Below, piece by piece: positions 16,668-26,170 of a DNA stretch of 64,000 nt. Source of the stretch: OMII01 sp947467385 (GTDB taxonomy: Bacteria > Bdellovibrionota_C > UBA2361 > OMII01). The notes under the pieces are model-generated. The model saw nothing but the letters and a program-made list of their open reading frames with translations. It was not told the origin of the DNA and did not search any database. Every line of letters starts with the position of its first letter. The first letter of the stretch is position 1. The stretch is taken from the NCBI GenBank assembly GCA_044360075.1, contig JBIKLA010000001.1, forward strand, positions 186,001-250,000. The letters are read 5' to 3'. Both the position numbers and the translations under genes were made by a program.

Positions 16668-17555
16668 ATGGATACGCAGCCGGTATCGATAGCGGCATTC
16701 TACAAGTTCGCCTCATTCTCTGAGGAAGGCGTCCAAGCAGCCAAGCGCGAGCTTGAGGGCTTTGCCGCGGCTCGAGGCCTCAAGGGACTCGTCGTGCTTG
16801 GGGCGGAAGGCCTCAACGCGACCATAGCAGGCTCGCCGCAAGTTATCGCGGACGCGAAGGAGCTCGTGCGGACGATCGTGTCTGACCCTGACCTTGAGTT
16901 CAAGGAATCCATCGCCGAAAAGATTCCGTTTGCGCGGTTCAAGGTCGACGTGCGCCAAGAGATAATAACGACGAAGGATCTCTCGATTAAGTCCGAGGAA
17001 TCCGCGGGAACCCACCTCACGCCGAAGGAGTGGCACGAGTTGATAGCGTCCGATCCGGATGTGGTGCTCCTCGACACCCGAAACGACTACGAAGTTGAGG
17101 TGGGGACCTTTGAGGGAGCCGTCGACCCTCGCATCAAGAAATTTAGCGATTTTCAGGGATACGTTGAGCAGGCCGGCTTTTCCAAGGATAAGAAGCTGCT
17201 CATGTTCTGCACTGGGGGCATTCGGTGTGAGAAGGCCGTGCCTGAGATGAAGCGGCTTGGTTTCGACGAGGTGTACCAGCTTCAGGGCGGAATCCTGCGC
17301 TACCTAGAGGAGTATCCAGACGGGTTTTTTCGCGGAGAATGCTTTGTGTTCGATCATCGCGTGGCGGTGGACAGCAATCTTCAGCCGAGCAAGCGCTACA
17401 GCCTGTGCCCGCACTGCGGGAATCCGGCCCAGGAAAATATTTCGTGCGGCAACTGCGGCAAGGACGCCGTAATCTGCCATCACTGCAAGCCTCTGCACGA
17501 CAGGAATAGCTGCTCCAAGAACTGTGCGTATCACCTGCGGCGAAAGGCGGCGTAG
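16668..17555 (+). CDS. trhO: tRNA uridine(34) hydroxylase, rhodanese-like
   Basis: 295 aa, TrhO/UPF0176 family. It makes 5-hydroxyuridine at the wobble position of tRNAs, using O2. An acylphosphatase-like N-terminal domain (AAFYKFASF ... LVVLGAEGLNATIAGS) is followed by a rhodanese domain with LLDTRNDYEVEVGTFEGAVDP and the catalytic-loop Cys in MFCTGGIRCEKA. A Cys-rich C-terminus follows (CPHCGNP, CGNCGKD, CHHCKPL), probably zinc-binding. ATG 16668 has AAGGAG nine bases upstream; the frame is open further upstream but without family match. Confidence 0.92.
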   Translation: MDTQPVSIAAFYKFASFSEEGVQAAKRELEGFAAARGLKGLVVLGAEGLNATIAGSPQVIADAKELVRTIVSDPDLEFKESIAEKIPFARFKVDVRQEIITTKDLSIKSEESAGTHLTPKEWHELIASDPDVVLLDTRNDYEVEVGTFEGAVDPRIKKFSDFQGYVEQAGFSKDKKLLMFCTGGIRCEKAVPEMKRLGFDEVYQLQGGILRYLEEYPDGFFRGECFVFDHRVAVDSNLQPSKRYSLCPHCGNPAQENISCGNCGKDAVICHHCKPLHDRNSCSKNCAYHLRRKAA

Positions 17556-17603
17556 CGCTACTCTGCAACAAGCAGGTTTCGGCCAGCTGCCCGGTAGCTC
17601 AGG

Positions 17604-18539
17604 CTAGGCGGCCTTGCCGCTCAAGCTCGACACCGCGCCGGGCGAGTCGATATTCACGCGAGCAATTGAGCTGTTGATGCGCTTCACGAGCCCGGTAAGG
17701 ACGTTTCCCGCTCCGTACTCCCACACCGCTTGCGGGGCTTTTTGTGCCAGGGCGTTCTCAACGCACTCCACCCAGCGCACGCGGCCGCACACCTGCAGGG
17801 CGAGGTTTTCGCGAATCACCTCCACGTCTTCCGTGGCGGCTGCCGTGAAGTTCTGAAAGACGGGAAACTTCGGCTTCTTGATCGTTATCTTTGCCAGGTC
17901 ACCCCGAAGCTTCTCCTCGGCTGGCTTCATAAGGCTGCAATGGAACGGCGCGCTTACGGGAAGCTCAATTACCTTGGCCGTGCCAAGGCGGCCGACGAAC
18001 GCGTCGACGCCTGCAACGGAGCCGGCCACGACGATCTGGCCAGGTGCGTTGATGTTTGCGATCTGGGCGACTTCAGCGCCTAATGGATCGAGGGCTGCCT
18101 CGATCTCTGCAACCTCCTTGCCAAGCACTGCAACCATCTTGCCGGTGCCGACGGGCACAGCCTCCTGCATGTACTTGCCGCGCTTGTTTACCAGGCGCAC
18201 CGCATCCTCAAACGTGAGCGCCTCGGCGGCAACGAGCGCCGAGTACTCGCCCAGCGAGTGGCCTGCGGCAGCGACGATGGTGTTGCCGGCAGTGCCTGGC
18301 TGGGTCTGCGCGAGCCGAAAGCAGATAGTGCTGACCGTCAGGATTGCTGGCTGCGCAATCTCTGTGAGCGTGAGCTTGTCCGAGGGGCCCTCGAAGCAGA
18401 TCTTCGACAACTCGAAGCCAAGCGCCCTGTCGGCCTGGACAAAGAGCTCCTTGGCGGCGTCGAAGGTATCAAAAAGGTCTTTCCCCATGCCGACCTTCTG
18501 GGAACCTTGACCTGGAAAAAGCGCAAAGATAGCAGACAT
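17604..18539 (-). CDS. fabD: malonyl-CoA:ACP transacylase
   Basis: 311 aa. It loads malonyl groups onto acyl carrier protein for fatty-acid synthesis. FALFPGQGSQKVGMGK opens the protein, the nucleophile Ser95 lies in GHSLGEYSA, and the catalytic His in SAPFHCSLM. Length is normal. Other fab genes are not adjacent, which is unusual as fabD often sits with fabH and fabG. The 80-bp gap to the divergent histidine kinase gene must hold both promoters. Confidence 0.95.
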   Translation of the reverse strand: MSAIFALFPGQGSQKVGMGKDLFDTFDAAKELFVQADRALGFELSKICFEGPSDKLTLTEIAQPAILTVSTICFRLAQTQPGTAGNTIVAAAGHSLGEYSALVAAEALTFEDAVRLVNKRGKYMQEAVPVGTGKMVAVLGKEVAEIEAALDPLGAEVAQIANINAPGQIVVAGSVAGVDAFVGRLGTAKVIELPVSAPFHCSLMKPAEEKLRGDLAKITIKKPKFPVFQNFTAAATEDVEVIRENLALQVCGRVRWVECVENALAQKAPQAVWEYGAGNVLTGLVKRINSSIARVNIDSPGAVSSLSGKAA

Positions 18540-18619
18540 ATAGAGCCTCTCAAAAACACATCGACCGCATACGTAAAGGCTTGGCGGCCGGCAGCCGATA
18601 ATTCTAGGGAGAGGTCACG

Positions 18620-19765
18620 ATGTCAAGAGACGAGACAGCCCCCTATTCTGTTAACGGGTTATTAGCGATCCCGCGCGTTCTCGTGGTGGACGCTGATGCT
18701 GCGGCTGGCGAGCGGCGAGGAAGGCTCCTGAACGAGAGCGGCTTTAAGTCGGTTGTTGTCTCGGACATGAAGGCGGTGCGTGAGAAGATCCAGGCGACCC
18801 AGTTCGATGTCATCTTGTGCGACGAGGTTTTCGACAGCTTCGAAGATGAGCACCTTGTGGAGTTCGTGCGGCGCACCCCGGCAACGGCGCAGGTCCCGCT
18901 CGTTGTCCTAACGATCGCCCCAACGCTCGTGAGAATTCGCTACCACCAGGCCCTTGAGCCGTTCTCGTTTATGCAAAAGACGGCCGACGACAGGACCTTC
19001 ATCGACGCCGTGCGGCGCACAATCTCGGTCTCGCTCCTGCCTGCCCACCCGTCCGAGGAGTCGAACTCCAACCTTCGAAAAGGCATCATTCACACCCTCA
19101 GCCACGAGTTTAGGACTCCGCTGCTCGCCATCAACACCGGGGTGGAGCTCTTACTCGATCACCGCAAGGAGCTGGGGGACGAGAAGGTTCAGACGCTCCT
19201 TGAGGCGATCAAGAACGGGGGAGGGCGGCTGCAGAAGCTCGTTAACGACTTCATGACGCTGCAGCAGATAGAGGTGGGGCTTGCGGAGCAGGCATTTAAC
19301 AACACCGCGCGCGACATGTCGGTGGTCGAGCTTCTGACCAACTTCATGGACAGCCGTGGGTACGATTACCAGCGCGAGGGAGCGAAAGTTATCGTTGAGG
19401 ACCAGTCCGGCGGCGCGCATGTAAGGGTTGTCGAGTCGCAGATCGTAGATTGCCTCGACCGTCTGGTGTCGAACGCCATCAAGTTTTCTTCGGCGGAACG
19501 CGTGGCCCAGATCTCGGTGCAGCGCGAGAGCAACAGTCTCTGGCTTCACGTCAAAGATAGGGGCATCGGCATCGACCTCAATTCGCTTCAGGAGGCTACC
19601 GGTATCTTCGGCCAGATCGGCCGGAGGAAGTTTGAGCAGCAGGGCTCTGGTCTCGGGCTTCCAATAGCCAACCACTTCGCGGCCATCAACGGCGGGCGGC
19701 TCGGCTTTCAGCATCGCGAGGGTGGCGGCTCAATAGTGAGCCTGGTGCTGCCACTCGTGCAGTAG
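18620..19765 (+). CDS. receiver-histidine kinase hybrid
   Basis: 381 aa, soluble, no membrane helix. An N-terminal receiver (residues about 18-135) has Asp68 in ILCDEVF and Lys120. It is followed by a HisKA domain with the phospho-site His162 in LSHEFRTPL, and a HATPase domain with N-box DRLVSNAIKFSS, G1 DRGIGI and G2 GSGLGL. The receiver-before-kinase order indicates a cytosolic kinase that is itself an input target in a phosphorelay. No partner regulator is adjacent. Target unknown. Confidence 0.9.
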   Translation: MSRDETAPYSVNGLLAIPRVLVVDADAAAGERRGRLLNESGFKSVVVSDMKAVREKIQATQFDVILCDEVFDSFEDEHLVEFVRRTPATAQVPLVVLTIAPTLVRIRYHQALEPFSFMQKTADDRTFIDAVRRTISVSLLPAHPSEESNSNLRKGIIHTLSHEFRTPLLAINTGVELLLDHRKELGDEKVQTLLEAIKNGGGRLQKLVNDFMTLQQIEVGLAEQAFNNTARDMSVVELLTNFMDSRGYDYQREGAKVIVEDQSGGAHVRVVESQIVDCLDRLVSNAIKFSSAERVAQISVQRESNSLWLHVKDRGIGIDLNSLQEATGIFGQIGRRKFEQQGSGLGLPIANHFAAINGGRLGFQHREGGGSIVSLVLPLVQ

Positions 19766-19864
19766 CGCTGCCCGGGCTGCGCATCCTCTCGTCTTGTCTC
19801 TTTTCGGGCCACCCGGTAGTGTTTCGCCGACCGACTACGTTTTCCCCGGACAGAGGTCTACGGT

Positions 19865-21367
19865 ATGCAATCCAGACGAGTCATGCGCCAGATCCTAGGC
19901 CTAGTGCTCATGCTTTCCCTCGGCCTCCTGCCCCAGGCCAGCCAGGCCCAGTCGAGCGACTCAACGAGCGCTCTTGCCGAGATGGCCTCCAAGGTAAGGA
20001 CCTACACGCTCAAGAATGGGCTGCGTGTCATCCTGTACAACCGCGGGGAGGCGCCTGTTTTCTCTGGCGCGGTCGTGGTTCGGGTGGGTGGCAGCGACGA
20101 GGTTGTGGGCGAGACCGGCATCTCCCACATCTTTGAGCACATGGCCTTCAAGGGAAGCGATACGGTCGGAACCAAGGACTATGGGCGCGAGCGGAAGCTC
20201 CTGGCGCGTCTGGAGGAGCTGGCGGCTGAGTCTAGCGCCGCGCAGTCCCTCTCACCGGAGCAGCAAAAGGAGTGGGACGAGATTCACAAGGAGTTGAGGT
20301 CTATATGGATCTCGGATGACTTTACGCGCCGCTACGAGAAGCAGGGGGCGACGGGACAAAACGCCACGACCGATAAGGAGTACACCAAGTACTTCGTTAA
20401 CCTGCCGCGGTCCGCCTTCGAGTTCTGGTGTGAGATGGAGTCGGATCGGCTGCTCAATCCGGTCATGCGGCAGTTTTACCAGGAGCGGGATGTCGTGCTT
20501 GAGGAGCGCCGCATGCGCTTCGAGGATGATCCAGGGGGGCGCCTCTACGAGCTCCTTCTCGGCGTGGCGTACCAGCGCCACCCATACCGAGCCCCTGTCA
20601 TTGGCTACGAGCACGATATCCGATCGCTCACTGCGACCAGGCTTGAGGAGTTCCGTAAGCGCTACTATGTGCCGTCGAATATGGTCGTGAGCGTCGTCGG
20701 CAAGCTCAATCCTGACGAGGACATGAAGGTCATTGAGGAGTACTTCGGCAGGCTGCCCAAGGGCGCGCCGGTGGCACGCGACATCGATGCCGAGGGGCTG
20801 CAGGAAGGGGAGCGCAGGATTCAGCTCACGATGGCGGCCTCGCCTGAGGTGATCGTTGCGTACCGCAAGCCAAACTATCCGGATCCGGATGATGCGCCCA
20901 TTTCGGTCATGGCCGAGATCCTGGCCGGGAGCAAGATCTCTCCGCTCTACACCGAGCTTGTGAAGCGAAAGCAGGTCGCCGCCTCGATCGGCAACGACGA
21001 GGGCCCCGGAATCGCATACCCGAACCTGCTTATGTTTAGCGCCACGGTCAAGGCCCCGCACACGACCGAGCAGGTGATCAATGCTTTTGACTCCGTCATC
21101 AGCCGCTTTCGCCGGACGGGCGCAACCCAGGAGCAGCTCGATGTTGCAAAGCGCTCTATCGGCATGGCGTACCTGGCGCACCTGCAATCGAACCAGTCGC
21201 TCGCGCTCGATTTCGCTTCATCGGAGCTCGTCTTTGGGTCATGGAAGGCGTCTGTCGACTGGTATGACGCCATGAGCAAGGTGTCGATCGCGGATATACG
21301 CCAAGTCGCAGACAAGTACCTCGTGCCAGAGTCTCGCACAATCGCAACGATCGAACGCAAAAAGTAG
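19865..21367 (+). CDS. M16-family zinc peptidase, active subunit
   Basis: 500 aa with a signal peptide (hydrophobic core LGLVLMLSLGLL, cleavage near QAQS). The inverted zinc motif HIFEH sits at residues 88-92, and a downstream ERDVVLEERR segment provides the family's usual acidic residues. The two-lobed M16 layout is visible, with the second lobe starting near FGRLPKG. It probably degrades peptides in the periplasm. The next gene, 10 bp on, is an M16 homologue without the zinc motif, so the two likely form an active/inactive heterodimer. Confidence 0.92.
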   Translation: MQSRRVMRQILGLVLMLSLGLLPQASQAQSSDSTSALAEMASKVRTYTLKNGLRVILYNRGEAPVFSGAVVVRVGGSDEVVGETGISHIFEHMAFKGSDTVGTKDYGRERKLLARLEELAAESSAAQSLSPEQQKEWDEIHKELRSIWISDDFTRRYEKQGATGQNATTDKEYTKYFVNLPRSAFEFWCEMESDRLLNPVMRQFYQERDVVLEERRMRFEDDPGGRLYELLLGVAYQRHPYRAPVIGYEHDIRSLTATRLEEFRKRYYVPSNMVVSVVGKLNPDEDMKVIEEYFGRLPKGAPVARDIDAEGLQEGERRIQLTMAASPEVIVAYRKPNYPDPDDAPISVMAEILAGSKISPLYTELVKRKQVAASIGNDEGPGIAYPNLLMFSATVKAPHTTEQVINAFDSVISRFRRTGATQEQLDVAKRSIGMAYLAHLQSNQSLALDFASSELVFGSWKASVDWYDAMSKVSIADIRQVADKYLVPESRTIATIERKK

Positions 21368-21377
21368 GGGGACCGTC

Positions 21378-22832
21378 ATGATTCAGAAACTCGTGCAGGC
21401 CAGTGTTGCTGCGCTCCTCTTCTCGGTGTCCGGATGCGCTTGGCTCGTAGGCGACAAGGAGGATCCGCGCGTAGCAGAGGTGGCCTCGTTTAAGCCTGTG
21501 CAGCCGGAGCGCTGGACCCTGAAGAATGGCCTTACGGTGCTCTACCTCAAGGACGACGAGCTTCCGATTGTAACAGGCAAACTCCTCATTCGGGGCGGCT
21601 CGCTCTGGGCGCCCGACGTACCAACCGGATCGGTCAGCGCGATGGGAGACCAGATGCGCCAGGGTGGGGCAGGGAAGCTTTCGGCGGATGCGCTCGACCT
21701 TGAGCTTGAAAAGCTCGCCGCGACCGTGAGCAGCAGCATGTCGACTGAGTTCGGGGCAGTGGCGTTCTCCTCCCTGTCGAGCGATGTTGAGCGTGTCTTC
21801 CCGCTTTTTGCCGACGTCGTGCTGCATCCGCGATTTGAGGCGGATCGTCTCATGCTATGGAAGGGTCAGTCGCTTGAGTCGATCCGTCGGCGCAAGGAGG
21901 ACCCCTCAACCGTTGTGTCGGTCGCGTTCCTGCAGCTGGTGTACGGAAACACCCCGTACGGAAGGGTGGCGCTCGAGGGCGACGTGGCTGCGATATCTCG
22001 CGACCGTCTCGTGGCGCTGCATGAGAAGTTCATACGGCCGGACGGAGCGATTCTAGTAGTCACTGGCCGGATTGATCGGCAGCATGTTGAGAAGCTCGTC
22101 GAGCAGCAATTCGGCTCCTGGCGCGCCCGCGGCTCAAGCTTGCCGCCCCCACCGCCAGTTAATTTCCAGCCGACTCCCGGCGTGTACTTCATCTCGCTGC
22201 CGTTTTCTCAGGCAACGGTGCAGCTTGGGCAGCTCGGCGTGCCTCGCCTCACCCCAGATTACCCCGAGATCGACATCTTCAACGAGGTCTTCGGCTCTTC
22301 GGGATTCGGCTCGCGCCTGATGGAGCGCGTGCGGACGGAGCTCGGCCTCTCGTATGGCATCTACGGGGGGATCTCTCCGGGCGTCGTGAAAGGGATGAAT
22401 TACGTTTTCCTGCAGACCAAAGCGCAGTCGGTCTATCCGGCTATCGATGAGGCCATAGGAGTCCTCCAGGGGCTGCAGCAAGTGCCTCCAACTGAGGGTG
22501 AGATCCAGGAGAAGAAGGCGGCGATCCGAAACTCGTTCGTCTTCAATTTCGACACCCCGGCTGATGTCGCGGGTAGGCAGGCGCGGCTGGAGCTTCTTAA
22601 GTACCCGGCGGACTACGACCAGACCTACCTGCCCAAAATAGAGGCTGTGTCCCCCCAAGGGGTGCAGCAGGTCGCCCAAACTCGCTGGGATCCCTCACAA
22701 TTTGTCGTTGTGGTGGTGGGGAATGAGGGCGCCTACGAGGCCCTTGCTGCATCCATGAAGGAGAAGACAGGACCGCTCGGATTGTTTGGCCTAAAGAAAC
22801 TAGGTTTTGAAAGCGCGATTGTGGGTCATTAA
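21378..22832 (+). CDS. M16-family peptidase-like lipoprotein, inactive subunit
   Basis: 484 aa. The signal peptide ends in VSGC (lipobox Cys20), so the protein is lipid-anchored. It has the M16 fold (WTLKNGLTVLYLKDDELP near the start, LPFSQATVQLGQLGVPR in the second lobe, FGSSGFGSRLMERVRTELGL later), but the position of HxxEH is occupied by MGDQMRQGG. Zinc catalysis is therefore lost. Such partners complete the substrate chamber for the active subunit, and here would anchor the complex to the membrane. Confidence 0.9.
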   Translation: MIQKLVQASVAALLFSVSGCAWLVGDKEDPRVAEVASFKPVQPERWTLKNGLTVLYLKDDELPIVTGKLLIRGGSLWAPDVPTGSVSAMGDQMRQGGAGKLSADALDLELEKLAATVSSSMSTEFGAVAFSSLSSDVERVFPLFADVVLHPRFEADRLMLWKGQSLESIRRRKEDPSTVVSVAFLQLVYGNTPYGRVALEGDVAAISRDRLVALHEKFIRPDGAILVVTGRIDRQHVEKLVEQQFGSWRARGSSLPPPPPVNFQPTPGVYFISLPFSQATVQLGQLGVPRLTPDYPEIDIFNEVFGSSGFGSRLMERVRTELGLSYGIYGGISPGVVKGMNYVFLQTKAQSVYPAIDEAIGVLQGLQQVPPTEGEIQEKKAAIRNSFVFNFDTPADVAGRQARLELLKYPADYDQTYLPKIEAVSPQGVQQVAQTRWDPSQFVVVVVGNEGAYEALAASMKEKTGPLGLFGLKKLGFESAIVGH

Positions 22833-22896
22833 TACTCAACCTCTCATCGTATAGAGACGAACCACGCAGTGTAACCACACAGCATCCTGGGTCTCT

Positions 22897-23625
22897 ATGA
22901 TTCCTAAGCGCACACATACTAAAGCATCTCGGCGGCTCCACGCCGCACTTTTTGGTCTCGGCCTCCTGTTCGCGTCCGCCTGCTCGTCGAAGCCCGTTGA
23001 AGGGCCGGATAAGCTCTTTTCGGGCACGGGAGTGGGGGCGATTGAGGGCGCCGGAGCGGGCGCCATAACGGGCGCGCAGCTCTCTGCTGGCGCGGGTCCC
23101 GGCGTTGCTGTTGGAGCCGGATTTGGCGCGGTTGTGGGCATGATCCAGGGCGCCATGAGCGACGGCGCTGAAGCCCAGGAAATGAAGCTAGCTGCCGAGC
23201 TCAAGCGCGAGAAGAAGCGCACCTTTGCCCAGGAGGTTTTGGCGGAGCATTACAAGCGTCGTAAGGCAATCCACCCGTCCCGGGATATATTCCCGGCGGA
23301 TGTCTTTTTTAGCGGGGACTCGGTTAAGATGTGCTCGTCGGGCGTGAGCGTCGTCGAGGAGATTGCGCGCATGAACGAGTTTCGCTTACCCTACTCTCGG
23401 CTTGTGATCGCGTCGTATGCCAAGGCAACTTCGCCTTCGACGTATGCCGATCACCTTACGGAGGAGCGGGCGAAGGAGTTTGTGAACCAGCTCGTCAGGG
23501 CGGGAATCGAGCCGCGTCGGCTTGAGACGAGAGTGGTGGTGACGGACGCGCCGGTATTAATTGATCCGTTCGACAACCCGACCAGGTATAATCAGGCTAT
23601 CGAGATAATCGCAATAGATCGGTAA
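22897..23625 (+). CDS. glycine-zipper lipoprotein with OmpA-like C-terminus
   Basis: 242 aa. The signal peptide ends at ASAC (Cys29). Residues about 44-88 form a Gly/Ala-rich segment (GTGVGAIEGAGAGAITGAQ) typical of glycine-zipper membrane helices. The C-terminal 110 residues follow the OmpA/MotB pattern: ADVFFSGDSVKM, LVIASYAKA, LTEERAKEFVNQLVRAGI, ending NQAIEIIAIDR. That fold often binds peptidoglycan. The key Asp/Arg residues are not textbook, so binding is inferred. Four bases separate it from the next gene. Confidence 0.7.
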   Translation: MIPKRTHTKASRRLHAALFGLGLLFASACSSKPVEGPDKLFSGTGVGAIEGAGAGAITGAQLSAGAGPGVAVGAGFGAVVGMIQGAMSDGAEAQEMKLAAELKREKKRTFAQEVLAEHYKRRKAIHPSRDIFPADVFFSGDSVKMCSSGVSVVEEIARMNEFRLPYSRLVIASYAKATSPSTYADHLTEERAKEFVNQLVRAGIEPRRLETRVVVTDAPVLIDPFDNPTRYNQAIEIIAIDR

Positions 23626-23629
23626 AGGT

Positions 23630-23947
23630 ATGAAGAACAAGAAAGAGACCAAGAGCAAAGAGGCAGCAGCAGAGGTAGTCAAGGAGGCGGGCCGCATTTC
23701 GAGCAAGGCGGAGCTTCGCACCTTCATCACCGATGTGCATGAGCGGCTTATGAAGGATCAAGCTGCGCCGATTTTTGCCATGTCTGTAATGCAGCAGGTC
23801 ATGAGCCTCGACAACATCTACGACCTCCTCGATCCCCAAAACAAGGAGATACTCCAGGAGATCTGGGTCAAGCTCTCGCAATCAGGGCTTCACCTCCGCC
23901 GGCCACCGCTGCTCTTCGGCGATGGCGAGGCTGCTGCCGCCAAGTAG
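23630..23947 (+). CDS. hypothetical cytosolic protein
   Basis: 105 aa, no signal peptide or membrane helix. A charged Lys/Glu-rich N-terminus is followed by a helical core (AELRTFITDVHERLM, SVMQQVMSLDNIYDLLDPQNKEILQEIWVKL). I do not recognise a family. It begins 5 bases after the OmpA-like lipoprotein gene, so they are co-expressed. Confidence 0.65.
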   Translation: MKNKKETKSKEAAAEVVKEAGRISSKAELRTFITDVHERLMKDQAAPIFAMSVMQQVMSLDNIYDLLDPQNKEILQEIWVKLSQSGLHLRRPPLLFGDGEAAAAK

Positions 23948-24088
23948 CACAAACTGCGGCCCCCCAAGCGTGTTCCCTAGAACTGCCCGCAGCAGGGGCA
24001 CCGGACGGCTAGCTGGCGCCCCAGACATAGTGCGGCAACGGCCAAAAGCTGCTACAACAGCCGCAAGGTGGCAGCGCACAAACACACT

Positions 24089-25402
24089 ATGACCCTCCCG
24101 GGTGAGCAGCGGCTCACGCCCATCGTTTTACTCTCGCTTTTCCTGGCCGTGCTTGGGCTTGCGTCAGCCGCTTTTGCGCTCTACGAGCACGTTGTGTACA
24201 CGCACGGCCTCGCCACCGGCCCATCGGTGTGCAGCATCTCCGCGTACTTAGACTGCACCAAGGTCAATACGAGCGAGTGGTCAAAGTTCTTCGGCATACC
24301 CCTTGGCGCGTACGGCGTATTTTTCTACTCCTGCCTGATCGGGGTAAACTTGGCTGCTTTGTGCACGAAGGCTCTTTCGCGCCGCGATGCGGCGGCGGTC
24401 ACCTTCTTCTTCTCGGCGGCGGCATCCCTCTGCTCGATAGCCCTGATGGGCATATCGCATTTTATCATCGGGGCGCTCTGCATTATGTGCATGACCCTCT
24501 ACCTCGTTAACTTTCTCCTCTTCGGGGTTACCGCACGAGGCGCCTGGAAGGGGCGCTGGGGTGAGGGGATTCGTGCAGGCTTCGACGCAACGATTCACTT
24601 CCTTGGCATCACCCTGCTGCTGCTTCCTGCGCGCACAGCCGCCGCGTCGGCTCTTTCGCGCGTCGGGTTTCTTCTCGTCGTCGGGATTGGGGCGCTCGCG
24701 GTGCAGCTGCCAGAGATGATACTCGGCTACCTAAGCAGTGGACTGCCTCCAGAGCGTGTTCCGCGCCTCAAAGAGCAGGTTGAGGCGTGGAACATGGCTT
24801 CGATTGACGCTCCGCGTGTCGTCGACGGCGCCGGCAGCCAGTCGGACCTTCGCGAAGGCCCTGCCGATGCGCCGATATCGATCGTGGAGTTCGCTGACTT
24901 CGAGTGCCCGGCATGCCGGCGGATGTACAAGACGCTGCACGAGGTGCTGCGTGAATACGAGGGAAGGTACACCTTCGTGTTCAAGAACTTTCCGCTCGAC
25001 AACAGCTGCAATCCCTCTATTAACCGCCAGTTCCACCTCTACGCCTGCACAGCCGCATACTTTAGCCGCTGCGCGGGGGAGCAGGGGAAGCTTAAGGAGG
25101 GCGTGGATCTCGTTTTCACCGACCCAGCCCTTGATGAGCCCCAGGGCAAGACCAATCAGCAGGTGCGGGATGCCCTCATTCAAAAAGCCACTGAGCAGCT
25201 TGGGCTCGATGCCAATGCACTCCGGGAGTGCATCGACTCAAAGCGCTACGCCGGCAAGATCGCGCAGGATGTTGAGGAGGGTCAGCGCCTCGGTCTGGTG
25301 TCCACGCCGTCGATGTGGGTCAACGGCAGGCTGCTTGAGAGCATGAGCCCGGATGTCATGCGCGCGGTCTTTAATTCCATCCTGGCAGAGCGCAAACGAT
25401 AG
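24089..25402 (+). CDS. VKOR-DsbA fusion, disulfide-bond formation protein
   Basis: 437 aa. The N-terminal part has about five membrane helices and the vitamin K epoxide reductase layout: a loop Cys pair in VCSISAYLDCTK, the SEWSKFFGIPLGAYG block with Ser, and the redox pair in CIMCMT. A periplasmic DsbA/thioredoxin-like domain follows, with active site ECPACRRM, FKNFPLD and the cis-Pro loop STPSMWVNG. The fusion makes disulfides in exported proteins, passing electrons to quinone. ATG 24089 is chosen; a GTG seven codons earlier (24068) is possible. The many Cys-containing secreted proteins in this window are potential substrates. Confidence 0.9.
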   Translation: MTLPGEQRLTPIVLLSLFLAVLGLASAAFALYEHVVYTHGLATGPSVCSISAYLDCTKVNTSEWSKFFGIPLGAYGVFFYSCLIGVNLAALCTKALSRRDAAAVTFFFSAAASLCSIALMGISHFIIGALCIMCMTLYLVNFLLFGVTARGAWKGRWGEGIRAGFDATIHFLGITLLLLPARTAAASALSRVGFLLVVGIGALAVQLPEMILGYLSSGLPPERVPRLKEQVEAWNMASIDAPRVVDGAGSQSDLREGPADAPISIVEFADFECPACRRMYKTLHEVLREYEGRYTFVFKNFPLDNSCNPSINRQFHLYACTAAYFSRCAGEQGKLKEGVDLVFTDPALDEPQGKTNQQVRDALIQKATEQLGLDANALRECIDSKRYAGKIAQDVEEGQRLGLVSTPSMWVNGRLLESMSPDVMRAVFNSILAERKR

Positions 25403-25465
25403 TGCCCGTGTGCCGCCGCTACCTACCCACTTTGCATCGTTCCCCCCTCGGGGTAGCCTAGGGCC

Positions 25466-26128
25466 ATGAAAGAGAAGGTAGCCCAAGAGATAGCCCGCCG
25501 AGTCAAAGACGGCGACGTGATCGGTGTCGGGACCGGAACAACGGTCGACGCCGCTCTAACGGAGATCGGCAAGCGCGTGCAGCAGGAGGGCTTGCGCCTG
25601 ACCGTCGTCCCAACGTCGCTCCAGAGCGCGTGGCGCTGCCAGGAGCTTGGGCTCACCGTGCTCTACCAGGCATTCAACGGCCACCTCTCGTGGGGGTTCG
25701 ATGGCGCAGACCAGGTCACCAAGGAGCGCTGGGCCATCAAGGGGAAGGGAGGCGCGATGCTCCAGGAGAAGATCCTCGCCAAGCGCTGCAAAAAATTTAT
25801 CATCATCGTCGATGACACCAAGGTCGTTTCGCAGCTCGGCGCAGGATGCCCGGTGCCGGTGGAGGTGATCCCCGAGGCGCGCATCCTGGCAGAAGAGGGG
25901 CTGCGGGCTCTTGGGGCAACGTCACTTGAGATCCGCTCAGGCAGCGGAAAGCACGGGCCGGTTATCACCGAGGCCGGAAACATCATCATCGATGCGGCCT
26001 TTCCGGCGATTCGTGAGAGCCTGGAGCGCGATATCAAGGGCATCGTTGGAGTTGTCGATAGCGGCCTCTTTATCGGCTATGCCTCGGAGGTTATCGTCGC
26101 GAGCGCCTCAGGCGTATCGTCGCTCTAG
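25466..26128 (+). CDS. rpiA: ribose-5-phosphate isomerase A
   Basis: 220 aa, normal length. It interconverts ribose 5-phosphate and ribulose 5-phosphate in the pentose phosphate pathway. The phosphate loop GVGTGTTVDAA, the Asp pair in FDGADQV (usually DGADE), the Lys-rich IKGKGGAMLQEKI with the catalytic Glu, and VDDTKVV are all present. Its product also feeds PdxS at 9 kb. It sits between the VKOR-DsbA gene and the POT transporter gene, all same strand with gaps of 42-63 bp. Confidence 0.95.
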   Translation: MKEKVAQEIARRVKDGDVIGVGTGTTVDAALTEIGKRVQQEGLRLTVVPTSLQSAWRCQELGLTVLYQAFNGHLSWGFDGADQVTKERWAIKGKGGAMLQEKILAKRCKKFIIIVDDTKVVSQLGAGCPVPVEVIPEARILAEEGLRALGATSLEIRSGSGKHGPVITEAGNIIIDAAFPAIRESLERDIKGIVGVVDSGLFIGYASEVIVASASGVSSL

Positions 26129-26170
26129 GGCCAGACAGAAAAGCATGGGAATGCGGGGCGAGAGAGCACC

